The notes below the pieces were generated by a model. That model had not been told where the DNA came from. It made no database searches and worked only from the letters and a program-made list of their open reading frames with translations. From Melastoma dodecandrum (lineage: Eukaryota; Streptophyta; Magnoliopsida; Myrtales; Melastomataceae), in NCBI GenBank assembly GCA_029817715.1, contig JARUPY010000412.1:1-64000 (forward strand): a DNA stretch of 64,000 nucleotides, read 5' to 3'. Shown here piece after piece: positions 50,230 through 64,000 of this stretch (its first letter is position 1; every line of letters begins with the position of its first letter). A program made the position numbers and the translations under genes.

Positions 50230-50830
50230 AAAAACTATGGAAGCATACATGAATGATGTTGTCGTCTAATCCAAACAGAACATGAACCGTCATATGCATT
50301 TAAAGAAGAATTTGAGAAAATGAGAATACATAAGCTGAAATTTAATCCTTTGTCGTTAAAAAGAAACGGTTATTATGTTTCCTAATGCACTAACATGGCA
50401 TCAAAATTGACCCACATAAAGCCGAACCGATTAGAAAGTTGTCTTCCCCTCAGACCAAGACGGAAGTACATGCTTTCTTAGGATGACCAAATTACGTGCA
50501 TCGTTTTATAGGAAACTTTGTCCATAAAACCATGTTTTCTACTATTTTAAAGAAAAACTCTACGAGATAGATAACGTGGACATAGCAATAAGAAGATGCC
50601 TTTCAGAATACGAAGACGAATAACGTTGTACGGAGCATTGATGGTAGCGTAGTAAGGGATTTGGCGATAACCATACATGGAGATTCACAACTTGTTATAC
50701 AGCAAAAAGTACCCTAATTGATAGGGTACTTGAAGATCATTGAGCGATTAATACATGAATTAGGCGAACGAACAATACAACATGTTAAGCTGACGAAAAA
50801 CTAAGAATCAAATATTGAGATAGCTTCATG
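50230..50830 (+). pseudogene. Ty3/gypsy RT and RNase H remnant
   Basis: The frame reads YMNDVVV at 50246 (the RT active-site box, with Asn for the first Asp of the DD pair) and then NMNRHMHLKKNLRK. After frame changes it gives IDPHKAEPIRKLSSPQTKTE, YVHRFIGNFVHKT, and at about 50675 GDSQLVIQQK, then GYLKIIERLIHELGERTIQH. The last segment is the second, cellular-type RNase H found in Tat/Athila-like plant gypsy elements. Stops are frequent. Order and strand match the gag-PR remnant at 46.25-48.29 kb, so both may be parts of one element split by the copia insertion. Confidence 0.7.
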
Positions 50831-51054
50831 CTTTATATATAAAAAAAAATAACTTGAGTTCTTACATGAATCAAATATTGTGATTCTTGAAAATAGTGAT
50901 TCCTTGATTTATCTGGAGAATACCCGCCATGACCGAATGGAGGCTTACCCTCGGGCTGGAAAGATAACCAAGTGATTATGAGTGCCTAAGAGATAAAATC
51001 TTTTGAAATAATCATTTTTCTATATAAATGTCAAGGAAACCTTTTTACTGTAAA

Positions 51055-52502
51055 TTAAACAACTTGATCAACAATAATGTGCTTTTGTGAGGCCTCAAAT
51101 GGGGCTCGGCTGGGATTCCCCTCACGCTTGCTCAAGTCTGGCACGGATGCCAGGGATTTGGCATGGAATGCTGACCGACTCGAGGTCTCACTGAGCAGTT
51201 TGAAGGAGAGTGTCGAGCCTTGATGAGGTTGAGCTGGGATACGCCAACCAGTTCATCCACGTTGACGAGCAGCTTCGATTGCCACATTGTTGGCTTCATG
51301 ACCCTGTGCAGAGAGGACGGCTCTGAGTTCGGAATGACATGCATGGGAGGGAGGGATTGCTTGGACTGGCAAGAGGGACATTGGGATGGGGGAGTAACCC
51401 GGCATAAGAGACGGGAAGCTGCTGGACAGGTGCACGACCGCCTGCTCACGAACATTCGTCATAGTATCACGAGAACCAGGTTCCGCATGTCTTAAGGATG
51501 AATCATTGCCAAGGGAGAGATCAAGAGAAGGCACGGAGTTCAGGACTTTGGTATCAAATTCATTGCGAGGGGCCCGTGCAGCATCTTCATGTACAGAGCA
51601 CAGATTGTTAGCCTACACAAAAACATGTATATTCAACCATCAAGGCCAGAGGAATTAATCACACATGAACAATGAACAGAGCACGTGCCAATAAACACAC
51701 AGTATCCGGAGGCATGTCGAATAGACTAGACCGTCTCTTTCGGCGGCCAGTGTTGCTTTGCCGGATGAAGTACTTCTGGGCATGGCTAGCCACTTGCGTA
51801 GCAGTTCGTGACACGACGAAGTGCCGAGATATCCCACGCCAATCTCCTTTACCCAATTTCTGCAGTCCTATTAGAAACATCCGGTGCTCTTCCTCTGTCC
51901 ACGGGATCCCTGAAACAAATCCACATCAAAAGCAGAAAACGTGAGGAAAAACGTCCGCTCTTCATAGGACGGTGATTCGGGATGTGGTATTATAAAGAAC
52001 AAGGATTATGGTTCACATATCGAACATGCTTCCAATATGCAAAATCTGCTCTGGTTGATATTAGCAGAGTCACGATGATCTTCGCCAGATCATAAAACCT
52101 TTTTGCGTGCCATTATGAGAGAAGGGAAGAAAATCGTATTCCCGTACCCTTCTTCCTGTCCCCGCGGCGGGCAGACGAACTGTTGCCGTGATTTGCTGGA
52201 TCATCTGACAGGTAACCGTCCACGGCTACCAGGCCAGGGGTGTTCGCAGGGGCCGAGGGATTACCGTCCCGATTCAAACCCGAGCCGCGCCCACCGCGGT
52301 TGGCGTGGAGGTGGACGGAGAGGCACCCCATGCTGGCGCTCTTCTTGATCGACGAGCCGTCCGTCAACCTAACACCAAAAAGCTTCACACCGCGGATCGC
52401 ACCGCCTCCGCCGCCTGTGCCATTGGCCTGGACTTGGTCGGGGAGATCCCCACCGGATCCTCGGTGTCCATTGCTGGAGCAGTGGGTGCTCCGGTGAGTC
52501 AT
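51055..52502 (-). CDS. SHAQKYF-type MYB-like transcriptional repressor, C-terminus frame-broken
   Basis: Single-repeat MYB-like proteins of the MYBS3/KUA1 group bind I-box/TATCCA-type DNA and repress transcription. Exon 1 (52148-52502) has a degenerate CCHC knuckle ([14 protein letters not shown]: the first and last Cys are lost) and the R/KLFGV repression motif (residues 40-44). Exon 2 (51701-51909) encodes the MYB-like domain: [38 protein letters not shown] (to residue 166). Exon 3 starts at 51612 and holds the EAR motif LDLSLG. Both introns are GT-AG and in phase. The exon-3 frame stops at 51253, giving 307 aa. Conserved C-terminal motifs continue in two other frames: [14 protein letters not shown] (51228-51269) and [16 protein letters not shown], ending at a TAA at 51055. 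At least two indels have therefore displaced the tail. The neighbouring malic enzyme gene has none. Confidence 0.85.
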
Positions 52503-53224
52503 CTCGGCCGCCGACGGCGGAGGCGGTGGGGATCTTCTTGGTTTTTTCTTTACTAATTTTTGGGCCGAGATTGGAGGGCTGGGGGAGGAGCTTTCTTCGT
52601 GAATGGAGGGGCAACTTGGGGATTTCAGTTGGAGTAACGCGCGGGCAATCAGGAGCCCCTTTGGGGATTAAGCCATGTGGCTTTCAAAAATTATAATATT
52701 CTCTTTTTCTGGAATATTTAGATTTTTGTATTGAGGTGTATTTCCCAAATTAATGGGTGCAAAATCTACAATTCAACAATCAATTACTTGCTATTAACTT
52801 CATTAACAACAGCTAATGGAGATTTTATCGGCTTCGGGAAATAAGGAAAAAATAATATCTTATTTTATATTTTATATAAGTCGATATATTTTCTTAATCT
52901 ATCTACATTTGCCCAACAGTTTATTTGTGATATCCTGATTTGAAACTTTATGGAATTTATAATATTTCTCATAATAGTGTTATGGATATAGAAACTTACT
53001 GTTATGGTAGTGTGCATAGATCAACAAAAAAACACTTGATATAAAAAACTGGGACCTCATCAAAAGCCCCTTAGTTGAAACGTGCTTCTACCCCCACAAC
53101 TAAGGGCATTACAAACATGGGTTAATGTAATCCAATCCCCATCTCTAACATAATAAATTTCCTTTCTGAATTTGAGGTCCGCGTAATGCCCGCAACTTGG
53201 CTAATGTGGGATGCAAACCCCGGT
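52503..53224. other. spacer between NADP-malic enzyme and MYB-like gene
   Basis: It holds the 3' UTR of the upstream malic enzyme gene and the promoter and 5' UTR of the MYB-like gene, both on the minus strand. It is AT-rich in the middle. No other coding sequence or repeat was recognised. Confidence 0.5.
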
Positions 53225-57602
<4,378 letters not shown>

Positions 57603-59047
57603 GGCGGAAATCGAATGCGTTAAGATCTCCCTCCTCTTCCCTTCCCTTCTACCCTTCTTTCAAACAACCGCCGGTCCCCTCCTCCCTCTTGTTGTCGTTG
57701 CGAGAAGTTGGGATCGAAGGAGGGCCGGAGAAAGACGAGTTGTCGTGAAGAAGAAGATCTAGGAGAGAGAGGAAAGGGGAGAGAGAGAGAGAAAAGCGTG
57801 GCCTTTTGCTTCTCTCTCCCGAGAAAAGGAGAGATGGTCGGTAAGAAAACGAGGGACATTGTTCGTATTTGTATCGCGGGTTCATTTATTCTTGTATGTC
57901 CGAAACGCATACGTGTCTGACAAATTAAAAAATCTTAAATTATTTTAACTGAAAAAAAAAGCTGAAAAAGGTATATTAAATGGATGGACCGGTGGTCCTC
58001 ATTGGCGGCCATGAACTATATAATATACATGTTTTGTGAATGATTAGGGTCGATGAAATTGAGAATTGCTTCCCTAGTAAGTCACGTAGCCAAAACGTAA
58101 TATTCCAATATGCAGTTGTATTCGAGGAGGGTACAAACTCTTAAGGGTTTTGTTCATAAGAGGGGCAGACAGCTTTGTTGAGGGATCGCCATTTACTAAA
58201 CAGATGGCATCGAAAAGTGTATCTTGAATAAAATGTAGTTGTAATTTCCAAATAAAAGACATAATGGTTGTTAATTATTTCCTTTTTGCATAGTTTTTAA
58301 TTATTATTTTTTATTCATATGAAATATAAACCGTTAAGGTTGAGGTCTTCGGATGAATCATCACTTGACAATAATAATTTTTTCTATTTGTTAATAAATC
58401 ATAGTCTGCTGGGTTCCGAACTCATCAATAAGTCGTCGTCCCGCGGTTGATAGAGATTAACAATTGGGTATGTAGGCTTCTCATTCACCAACTATCAAAT
58501 GAATCGACGCAGAACACTTTCTGTGGCTTTTTTGCCACGTGGAACAAATCACAAGAAATTACTAAATTACATTTATTTTTTCACAAAATTAATATTTCAT
58601 ACAAATTGTTACTCTTACTTTATAAATTATTTAATCATCTTTAAAAAAACTGTCGCATATGTTCAAGGCCATAATTTACTCTGTATTTGTTGATGAAGAG
58701 TTGGAAAAGCTCTCATGAATAAAAAATTTATTGAGTTTTTTTATTTACATAATTTTTGTTAAACTTTAAAGGCCAAATTATCAAATATGTCCTAAATTTT
58801 GTTCATCTTTTAGATTTAGCCTAAAATTTCAAAAATATTTGTATATATCCCAATGTTCTGACGCATCACATGTTTTATGTGAAAGCATTGCATGCGCTGA
58901 CTCGGGTTGGCGTCTTCGGCCCGTTTTTGGCCATTTTTTTTATTCTCCGGTTCAAATGTTAGGCGAGCTTTTGGGCCCTTTATTTTTTCCTAGCGAGTTC
59001 AGCTTGTTTTGGTATCTTTTCTTTATTAATTTTTTTTTTCATTTTTA
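57603..59047. other. upstream region of the malic enzyme gene
   Basis: Just above the start codon the minus strand is pyrimidine-rich (57620-57830), a usual feature of plant 5' leaders. Further up it is AT-rich, with no recognisable gene. The plus-strand frames at 57407-57762 overlap the first exon region of the malic enzyme gene and are shadows. Confidence 0.45.
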
Positions 59048-59128
59048 AGCCCGACAAGGTTTGAACCCTTGACTTCTGACTCGATATCATTGTTAAGCCC
59101 AACAGTCGATGTCAACTGTGCTAAAAGC
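59048..59128 (-). mobile_element. tRNA-like sequence, probable SINE head or pseudo-tRNA
   Basis: On the minus strand an A-box-like TTAGCACAGTTGACA is followed by the B-box GGGTTCAAACCTTG about 57 bases later. The total of about 80 bases has tRNA spacing. No clean cloverleaf can be drawn, and no anticodon is called. A poly-T-rich patch follows at 59025-59046 on the plus strand, which on the minus strand is an A-rich end. Confidence 0.4.
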
Positions 59129-59329
59129 TTGAACTGTTATGTGAAATTGTTGCATAGTTTATATTTTCATTTTTGACAGCACCTCCACCCTTTCGCCGAC
59201 CTCTTTCCTCTACTCGACGCCTTACCTCTCACCAAAGCCCCAACCCCGTACATCCACCCCTGCCTCGACTCTCCACACCCAATGCCCTACATCCACCCTC
59301 TTTTTTTCTGGATAGGTGATATTTGTATG

Positions 59330-59979
59330 GTGAGAGTTCTTCATCATCAATATGGTAGTATGATAGGTTCATTGTTTTGTTTTTAGAAATGGAAGATGGA
59401 CGTGGCAATTTTGTTTTCTACGTAGGGAAAAATTCACCTTACGGGTAGAGTTGTTGGTGGTAAGACGATTAAGTATGGTAACTTCGAGTTTGATAAGATA
59501 AGTTATTTCACAATCAAAAGTTTAGCTAGACAGTGTAGATAAGAACCTAGTAGGACGTGGTCCATGAAACCTAGGAAGAATTTAGCTAAAAGTTTGATTG
59601 AGGTATTAACCGATGCACAATTGAGTGAGATGGTTAGTTTATTGTTAAAGGCTAAGTGCATTGACATTTACGTTGATTGAGATGAAATCATTCAAAGCGA
59701 TCATAAATGTGATGAGGATGGTGAATGTGATGATGAATTTGTCTAGCATGTTGGTTAGGATGAAGTGAATGAAGTAAGCATGGACAATCTAGAGGTTTTT
59801 TTTTTATAAGTGGACAATCTAGAGGTTATTAAATATGATTATGTTGATTCTGAGTTAGAACTTGTAGTAGAAGCTGAAGTTAATGATGATACTGTTGTTT
59901 CTATGCATGAGAGTGGAAAAACTGTATGACCCTGATCATAAATTTGAGATTGGGTTGATATTTGAGCCCCTTGAACATT
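59330..59979 (+). pseudogene. Mutator-like (MULE) transposase N-terminal fragment, tentative
   Basis: Pieces of frame read HHQYGSM, VVGGKTIKYGNFEFDKISYF, WSMKPRKNLAKSL, LTDAQLSEMV and AKCIDIYVD, then an acidic segment. The order resembles the N-terminal region of plant MuDR-type transposases (HHGG, GG-x-V, SYFE, IYV-D, then acidic). Several stops interrupt it. The catalytic DDE part is not present because a Ty3/gypsy LTR begins at 59980. The identification rests on short motifs and their order. Confidence 0.4.
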
Positions 59980-60349
59980 TGATACAAGGACCATCGACGC
60001 ACCATCGACTAGAGCCATCAGCTTGCTCATCATCGACTAACTGTCGAACCAAGGTGCCGTCGAAGGAAGGAGCCGTCGAAGGAAGTCTGGTCGAAACAGA
60101 TGCAACCTTGCATTGAAGATAGGCATTAAAGGTGCATTAATTGTCCAGCCACCCTCACCTCCACTATCTTGCATTCACGTTTGTTGCATTTCCAATAAGT
60201 CATTTATGGTTCGTCCATGAATATGGCCATGCATGCATTATTTTACATTCATTGTCTTGCATTTAAGTTCTTGTTCAAGTAATCCCTATATAATGGGAGC
60301 CTTTAAGCATTTCGGAGAACTTATTACCATCAGATTATAAACCCTTTGT
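59980..60349 (+). repeat. 5' LTR (part shared with the 3' LTR)
   Basis: Aligned to 62840-63195. The true LTR probably runs further (R and U5) to somewhere before 60690, where TATTGGAATCATC is a weak match to the initiator-Met tRNA primer-binding site. That part cannot be confirmed because the 3' copy lacks it. Confidence 0.75.
60287..60293 (+). promoter_or_regulatory. TATA box of the gypsy 5' LTR
   Basis: TATATAA in CCCTATATAATGGGAGCC, conserved in the 3' copy at 63131. Transcription would start about 30 bp downstream, near GAGAACTTATTA. Confidence 0.6.
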
Positions 60350-60717
60350 AAGACTTTGTCTTCTGCCCGAAGTGAGTGGATTCTCCTTCAACCACGTTCT
60401 TCATTTGGTGGATTCCAAGTGCGGACTGAATCGAACGTTCAATCGGTGGTGGTGTTTTTGTATCCTCCGCGTTGTTCCTCATCCTCGTCTTGTTCGTGGT
60501 GGTGTCTCTGTATCCATGGCCAAACGAGTCTATCCGAGTCTTCTTTCACAGTGGTGCATCTGTATCCGTGGAGGTTGATCTCAACCCTTCTTTTTCATCA
60601 TTCAGCCGCCTATCCTACACACCTTCTGTCCATTCCAGCGTCACTCCATTCCGCATCCATTTCAGTGACGTCCCCATTTGTTTTCGGTATTGGAATCATC
60701 TATTCCTTTTGGTATTG

Positions 60718-62815
60718 GTTTGTGCGACTGATGACCCATGTTTTGCGACCATTTATGGGGAAGTTCGTGGTTGTCTACTTCGTCGACATTCTTATCTACA
60801 GCAGTAGTCTTGATGAACATGATGAGCACCTTCGCACAGTGTTTCGTACGCTTCGCATTGAGAAGCTGTATGGAAATCTTAAGAAGTGTGAGTTCTTTTA
60901 GCCGAGTGTGGTATTTCTTGGTTTTGTAGTATCTGCTGAAGGAATCAAGGTCGACGAAAGCAAGATCAAAGCAATCAAGGAGTGGCCGATGCCAAACAGT
61001 TTCCACGACGTTCGAAGCTTTCATGGCTTAGCTTCGTTCTATAGGAGGTTCATTCGAGGTTTCAGCTCATTCGCAGCCCCACTCACCGAATGTTTAAAAG
61101 GAGACAAGTTCGAGTGGACTCCGGCCGCACAAGCTAGTTTCGAGCAACTAAAGGAGCGTCTAAGCGAAGCACCCGGTCTTGCCTTACCTGACTTCACGAA
61201 GATGTTTGAGGTCGAATGTGATGCATCAGGAGTTGGTATTGGAGGAGTCTTGTTGCAGGAGGGGAGACCCATTGCATATTTCAGCGAGAAACTCAGTGGT
61301 GCCAAACTCAACTACTCGATGTACGACAAAGAGTTCCTAGCTATCGTTCAAGTACTCGAGACGTGAAGCCATTACTTGCTGCCCCGAGAGTTCGTGTTAC
61401 ACACCGACCTTGAAGCTCTCAAATACATCAACGGTCAGCACAAGCTCAGTCGACGACATGCGAAGTGGATCGAGTTTCTACAAGCTTTCACATTTGTCTT
61501 GAAGCACAAACCAGGAGTGAAGAATGTAGTCGCTGATGCTCTCTCGAGGAAGATGACTCTACTATCCGCGATGGAGACAATGTTGATTGGATTTGAGTAC
61601 CTAAAAGATCTGTATAAGGACGATGAAGACTTTGGAAGGATTTTCGTCCAATGCACCAATCAGGCCGTCGATCGATTCCATCAGGTGAATGGATTCTTGT
61701 TTTGAGATTCAAAGTTATGCATTCCCAGGAGTTCGACTCGATAACTACTCATTCAAGAATTCATGGAGGAGGAATAGCCGGACATTTTGGAGTTGACAAG
61801 ACGCTGTCAATGCTGCAAGAAAATTTCTATTGGCCTCGAATGGAAAAGCAGGTGTGAGGTCTTATTAGAAGATGTGCTATCTGCCAACAGGCAAAGAGCC
61901 AAGTCCAACCACAAGCTTTACACTCCATTGCCCGTCCAGAGCATCCTTGGGAGCATGTAAGCATGGATTTTGTGCTAGGGTTGCCGAGAACGCAGAGGAG
62001 GAAGGATTCGATCATGGTTGTGGTCGATAGATTCTCGAAAATGGCGCATTTCATTCCATTCAGAAGACGGACGATGCAACCAGTATCGCAGATCTATATT
62101 TTCGAGAAATCCTGAGGTTGCATGGAGTACTAAAGTCAATTGTATCAGATCGAGACGTCAAGTTCTTAAGCTACTTTTGGAAGACGTCGTTGTGGTACAA
62201 GTTGGGAACGAAGCTCGTTTTCAGTACAGCCTATCATCCGCAGACCGATGGACAAACAGAGGTTGTCAATCGTACTATAGCTGCAATCCTTCGAACCTTA
62301 GTCTCGAAGAACCAGAAGGATTGGGACGTGAAGCTCGCTCATGCGGAGTTTGCATACAACAAAGCTCCAAGTTCGACAACGAAGCCATCACCCTTTGAGG
62401 TTGTTTACGCACTCAATCTTTTAGTCCCTGTCGAACTAATGCCTATGAGTAAAGCGAGATCTGTTAGCCGGGATGCTGAAGAGCGCGCAAAGGAGATGAG
62501 AATGCTCCGTGAGAAGGTTCGAGTCCAGATCGAGAAGGCCAACAAACGCTATGAAGAGAGGGCCAATCGAGGACGTAGGGAGAAGATTTTCCAGCCTGAA
62601 GACTTGGTTTGGATCAATCTGAGGAAGGAGAGATTTCCTGCCAAGAGGAAGAACAAATTGATGCCTCGAGCAGAAGGACCCTTCAAGGTCATTGAGCGCG
62701 TCAATAACAATGCCTACAAGATTGATCTCCCAGGATAGTTTGGAGTTTCAGCCACCTTTAATGTCAAGGACCTTATTCCATTTGTTGAAGACAATGAGCT
62801 TGAGAGTTTGAGGAC
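60718..62815 (+). pseudogene. Ty3/gypsy pol remnant: RT (C-half), RNase H, integrase
   Basis: RT enters at LMTHVLRPFMGKF, then VVVYFVDILIYS: the catalytic pair is V-D instead of D-D. A TAG at 60900 separates it from [19 protein letters not shown]. RNase H (from [14 protein letters not shown]) carries a TGA at 61364 within its course and continues to VADALSRK. Integrase has its HHCC zinc site (HGGGIAGHFG to CAICQQAK, with a TGA at 61855), [18 protein letters not shown] and TEVVNRT, which supply the catalytic D, D and E. A frame change lies near 62080. The C-terminus runs to AYKIDLPG and, past a TAG, TFNVKDLIPF. No chromodomain is seen. Preservation between breaks is good. Confidence 0.9.
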
Positions 62816-62829
62816 AAACTCTTTTCAAC

Positions 62830-62839
62830 AAGGGGAGGA
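62830..62839 (+). promoter_or_regulatory. polypurine tract (plus-strand primer)
   Basis: AAGGGGAGGA directly before the TG of the 3' LTR, the standard position for second-strand priming. Confidence 0.8.
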
Positions 62840-63195
62840 TGATACAAGGACCATCGACGCACCATCGACTAGAGCCGTCAGCTTGCTCATTATCGACTAG
62901 CTGTCGAACCAAGGTGCCGTCGAAGGAAGTCTGGTCGAAGCATATGCAACCTTGCATTGAAAAGAGGCATTAAAGGTGCATTGATTGTCCAGCCACCCTC
63001 GCCTCCACTATCTTGCATTCACGTTTGTTGCATTTCCAATAAGCCATTTATGGTTCATCCATGAATGTGGCGTTGTATGCATTATTTTACATTCATTGTC
63101 TTGCATTTAAGTTCTTGTTCAGGTAATCCCTATATAATGGGAGCCTTTGTAAGCATTTGGGAGAACTTATTATCATCAGATTATAAACCCTTTGT
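62840..63195 (+). repeat. 3' LTR, truncated on its right side
   Basis: It matches 59980-60349 up to CCCTTTGT, then sequence identity ends abruptly and unrelated DNA follows. The missing part corresponds to the region just downstream of the TATA box (R/U5). Confidence 0.8.
63131..63137 (+). promoter_or_regulatory. TATA box of the gypsy 3' LTR
   Basis: TATATAA in the same context as 60287. It could start transcription outwards into 63.2 kb, although the R/U5 sequence is missing. Confidence 0.45.
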
Positions 63196-63759
63196 TCCCC
63201 CAAAGGCCTCTACTAGCTAATATAATGCAAGGTTAGCCACCCTACCCGAATTGAATTTTGTTCGAAGGGAAAAGTCGGCCCCAGATTAAACCACATTTCC
63301 GAGTCTTAAAAGAGAGAGGGAATGACTCATGCAGTAGTTAAGGTAAGAAACGGTTTTACCACCCCTGACACAACCCTCTTCTGCGTCGACGAGTAGTTTG
63401 TTGCTGTGTCCAACCAACCCCAGAAACCAAGTTGTCGAACAATCAAACAAGGAGCAGGAACACTATCTTTCCCAAAATTTATATCCCGCGACAAGTGGAG
63501 ACGTCAAATGGCCAAATAAAGCGCTATAAATTTACCAAGATGGTTGCCCCATCTCCCGTTTTGCCAATACAATCACAAAGGAGAATGAAAGAGGAGATGA
63601 GGAGCATACTGCCTCCTCTGCACACTTCATGGAGTGATTCCGATTCTGTTACGAAGTGAGCGAAAAGAAAAACAAATATCACAAGAGATGGTTCAAGCTA
63701 CCTCGTGCCTGTCTGGGCTTTAGCTTCAACACACAGCTAAGTAATGATCGCGAGGAGGT
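63196..63759. other. spacer, nothing recognised
   Basis: Between the truncated 3' LTR and the last exon of the edge gene. It probably includes that gene's 3' UTR. The 75-codon plus-strand frame here resembles no family I know. Confidence 0.4.
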
Positions 63760-64000
63760 TCAGGATACTGTTCTTCCATAGCAGACTGATGCGATGTAAA
63801 GATTCTTCGCCCATTTCTCCTGCATACACAATTTAGAACTTGCCTCAGTATCAGATTAAGGGACGACGATGGAAAACCATGGCTAAACTTTAGAAAGGTA
63901 ATCAGACACCCACCTTCACATGTGTACTCGGGAAAGCAGAAGTCCGAAGTGTCTCTTGTGTCTCATCCATAGGTTTCCTCCTTGGTACACTCAGTACAAG
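63760..64000 (-). CDS. last two exons of an unidentified gene (cut by the window edge)
   Basis: The last exon is 63760-63819 (20 codons with TGA, EKWAKNLYIASVCYGRTVS), preceded by a TGCAG acceptor. The exon before it runs from the window edge to 63914 (29 codons: VPRRKPMDETQETLRTSAFP, STHVK) and has a GTGGGT donor. The 94-bp intron joins the two in phase 0. The composition and splice sites are convincing, but I cannot name the family from 48 residues. The gene continues beyond 64000. Confidence 0.5.

Larger units (their letters stand above)
59980..63195 (+). mobile_element. internally deleted Ty3/gypsy retrotransposon with both LTRs
   Basis: LTR copies start TGATACAAGG at 59980 and 62840. 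Between them pol resumes in mid reverse transcriptase (about 60718), so gag, protease and the first half of RT are missing. A polypurine tract (AAGGGGAGGA) lies immediately before the 3' LTR. Over about 355 comparable bp I count roughly 19 substitutions (about 5%), mostly transitions, plus a 16-bp duplication in the 5' copy. This is a copy of moderate age. The 3' LTR loses similarity at 63195, so its R/U5 part is cut off or replaced. The element sits inside a MULE-like fragment. Confidence 0.85.

Overview
The window is nuclear DNA from a flowering plant; the species cannot be read from it. Plant-specific gene families (NADP-malic enzyme with a plastid-type leader, Aux/[13 protein letters not shown]-like), short GT-AG introns, plant LTR retrotransposons and tRNA-derived repeats all point the same way. 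Nothing bacterial (operons, CRISPR, insertion sequences) is seen.

Layout, left to right. 1.9-5.5 kb holds a gag-only LTR retrotransposon on the minus strand, ending against a broken tRNA-Ile(AAT) copy. 11.0-12.25 kb is a diverged tandem repeat with a period of about 210-250 bp. 14.1-17.7 kb is a decayed minus-strand Ty1/copia element with domain order GAG, PR, INT, RT, RH. From about 17.7 to 32.3 kb there is a long stretch of homopolymer-rich, C-poor sequence with no recognisable gene or element; it looks more like low-accuracy sequence than biology. 32-41 kb is ordinary AT-rich DNA with a few exon-like pieces I cannot name and one SINE-like repeat.

41.2-42.5 kb is a five-exon Aux/IAA gene on the minus strand. 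Domains I-IV are all present, including the auxin degron, but the reading frame breaks in three places. Two poly-C tracts (60 and 333 bp) lie upstream. 45.4-46.25 kb has a 116-bp TTTACTAA-rich repeat and a 39-bp-arm hairpin. 46.25-50.83 kb is plus-strand retrotransposon debris, probably a Ty3/gypsy element (gag-PR, then RT-RNase H) interrupted by an internally deleted copia element with its 3' LTR.

51.1-57.6 kb is the gene-rich core on the minus strand: an intact 20-exon NADP-malic enzyme gene (649 aa, every splice phase resolved), followed by a three-exon MYB-like repressor whose last exon loses frame inside a conserved motif. 59.3-60.0 kb looks like the N-terminal part of a Mutator-like transposase gene, cut by a Ty3/gypsy element (60.0-63.2 kb) that has lost gag, protease and half of the reverse transcriptase. 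The right edge holds the last two exons of an unidentified minus-strand gene.

The three recognisable host genes cover plastid or cytosolic carbon metabolism and NADPH supply (malic enzyme), auxin signalling (Aux/IAA) and transcriptional repression (MYB). Nothing in the sequence shows that they act together.
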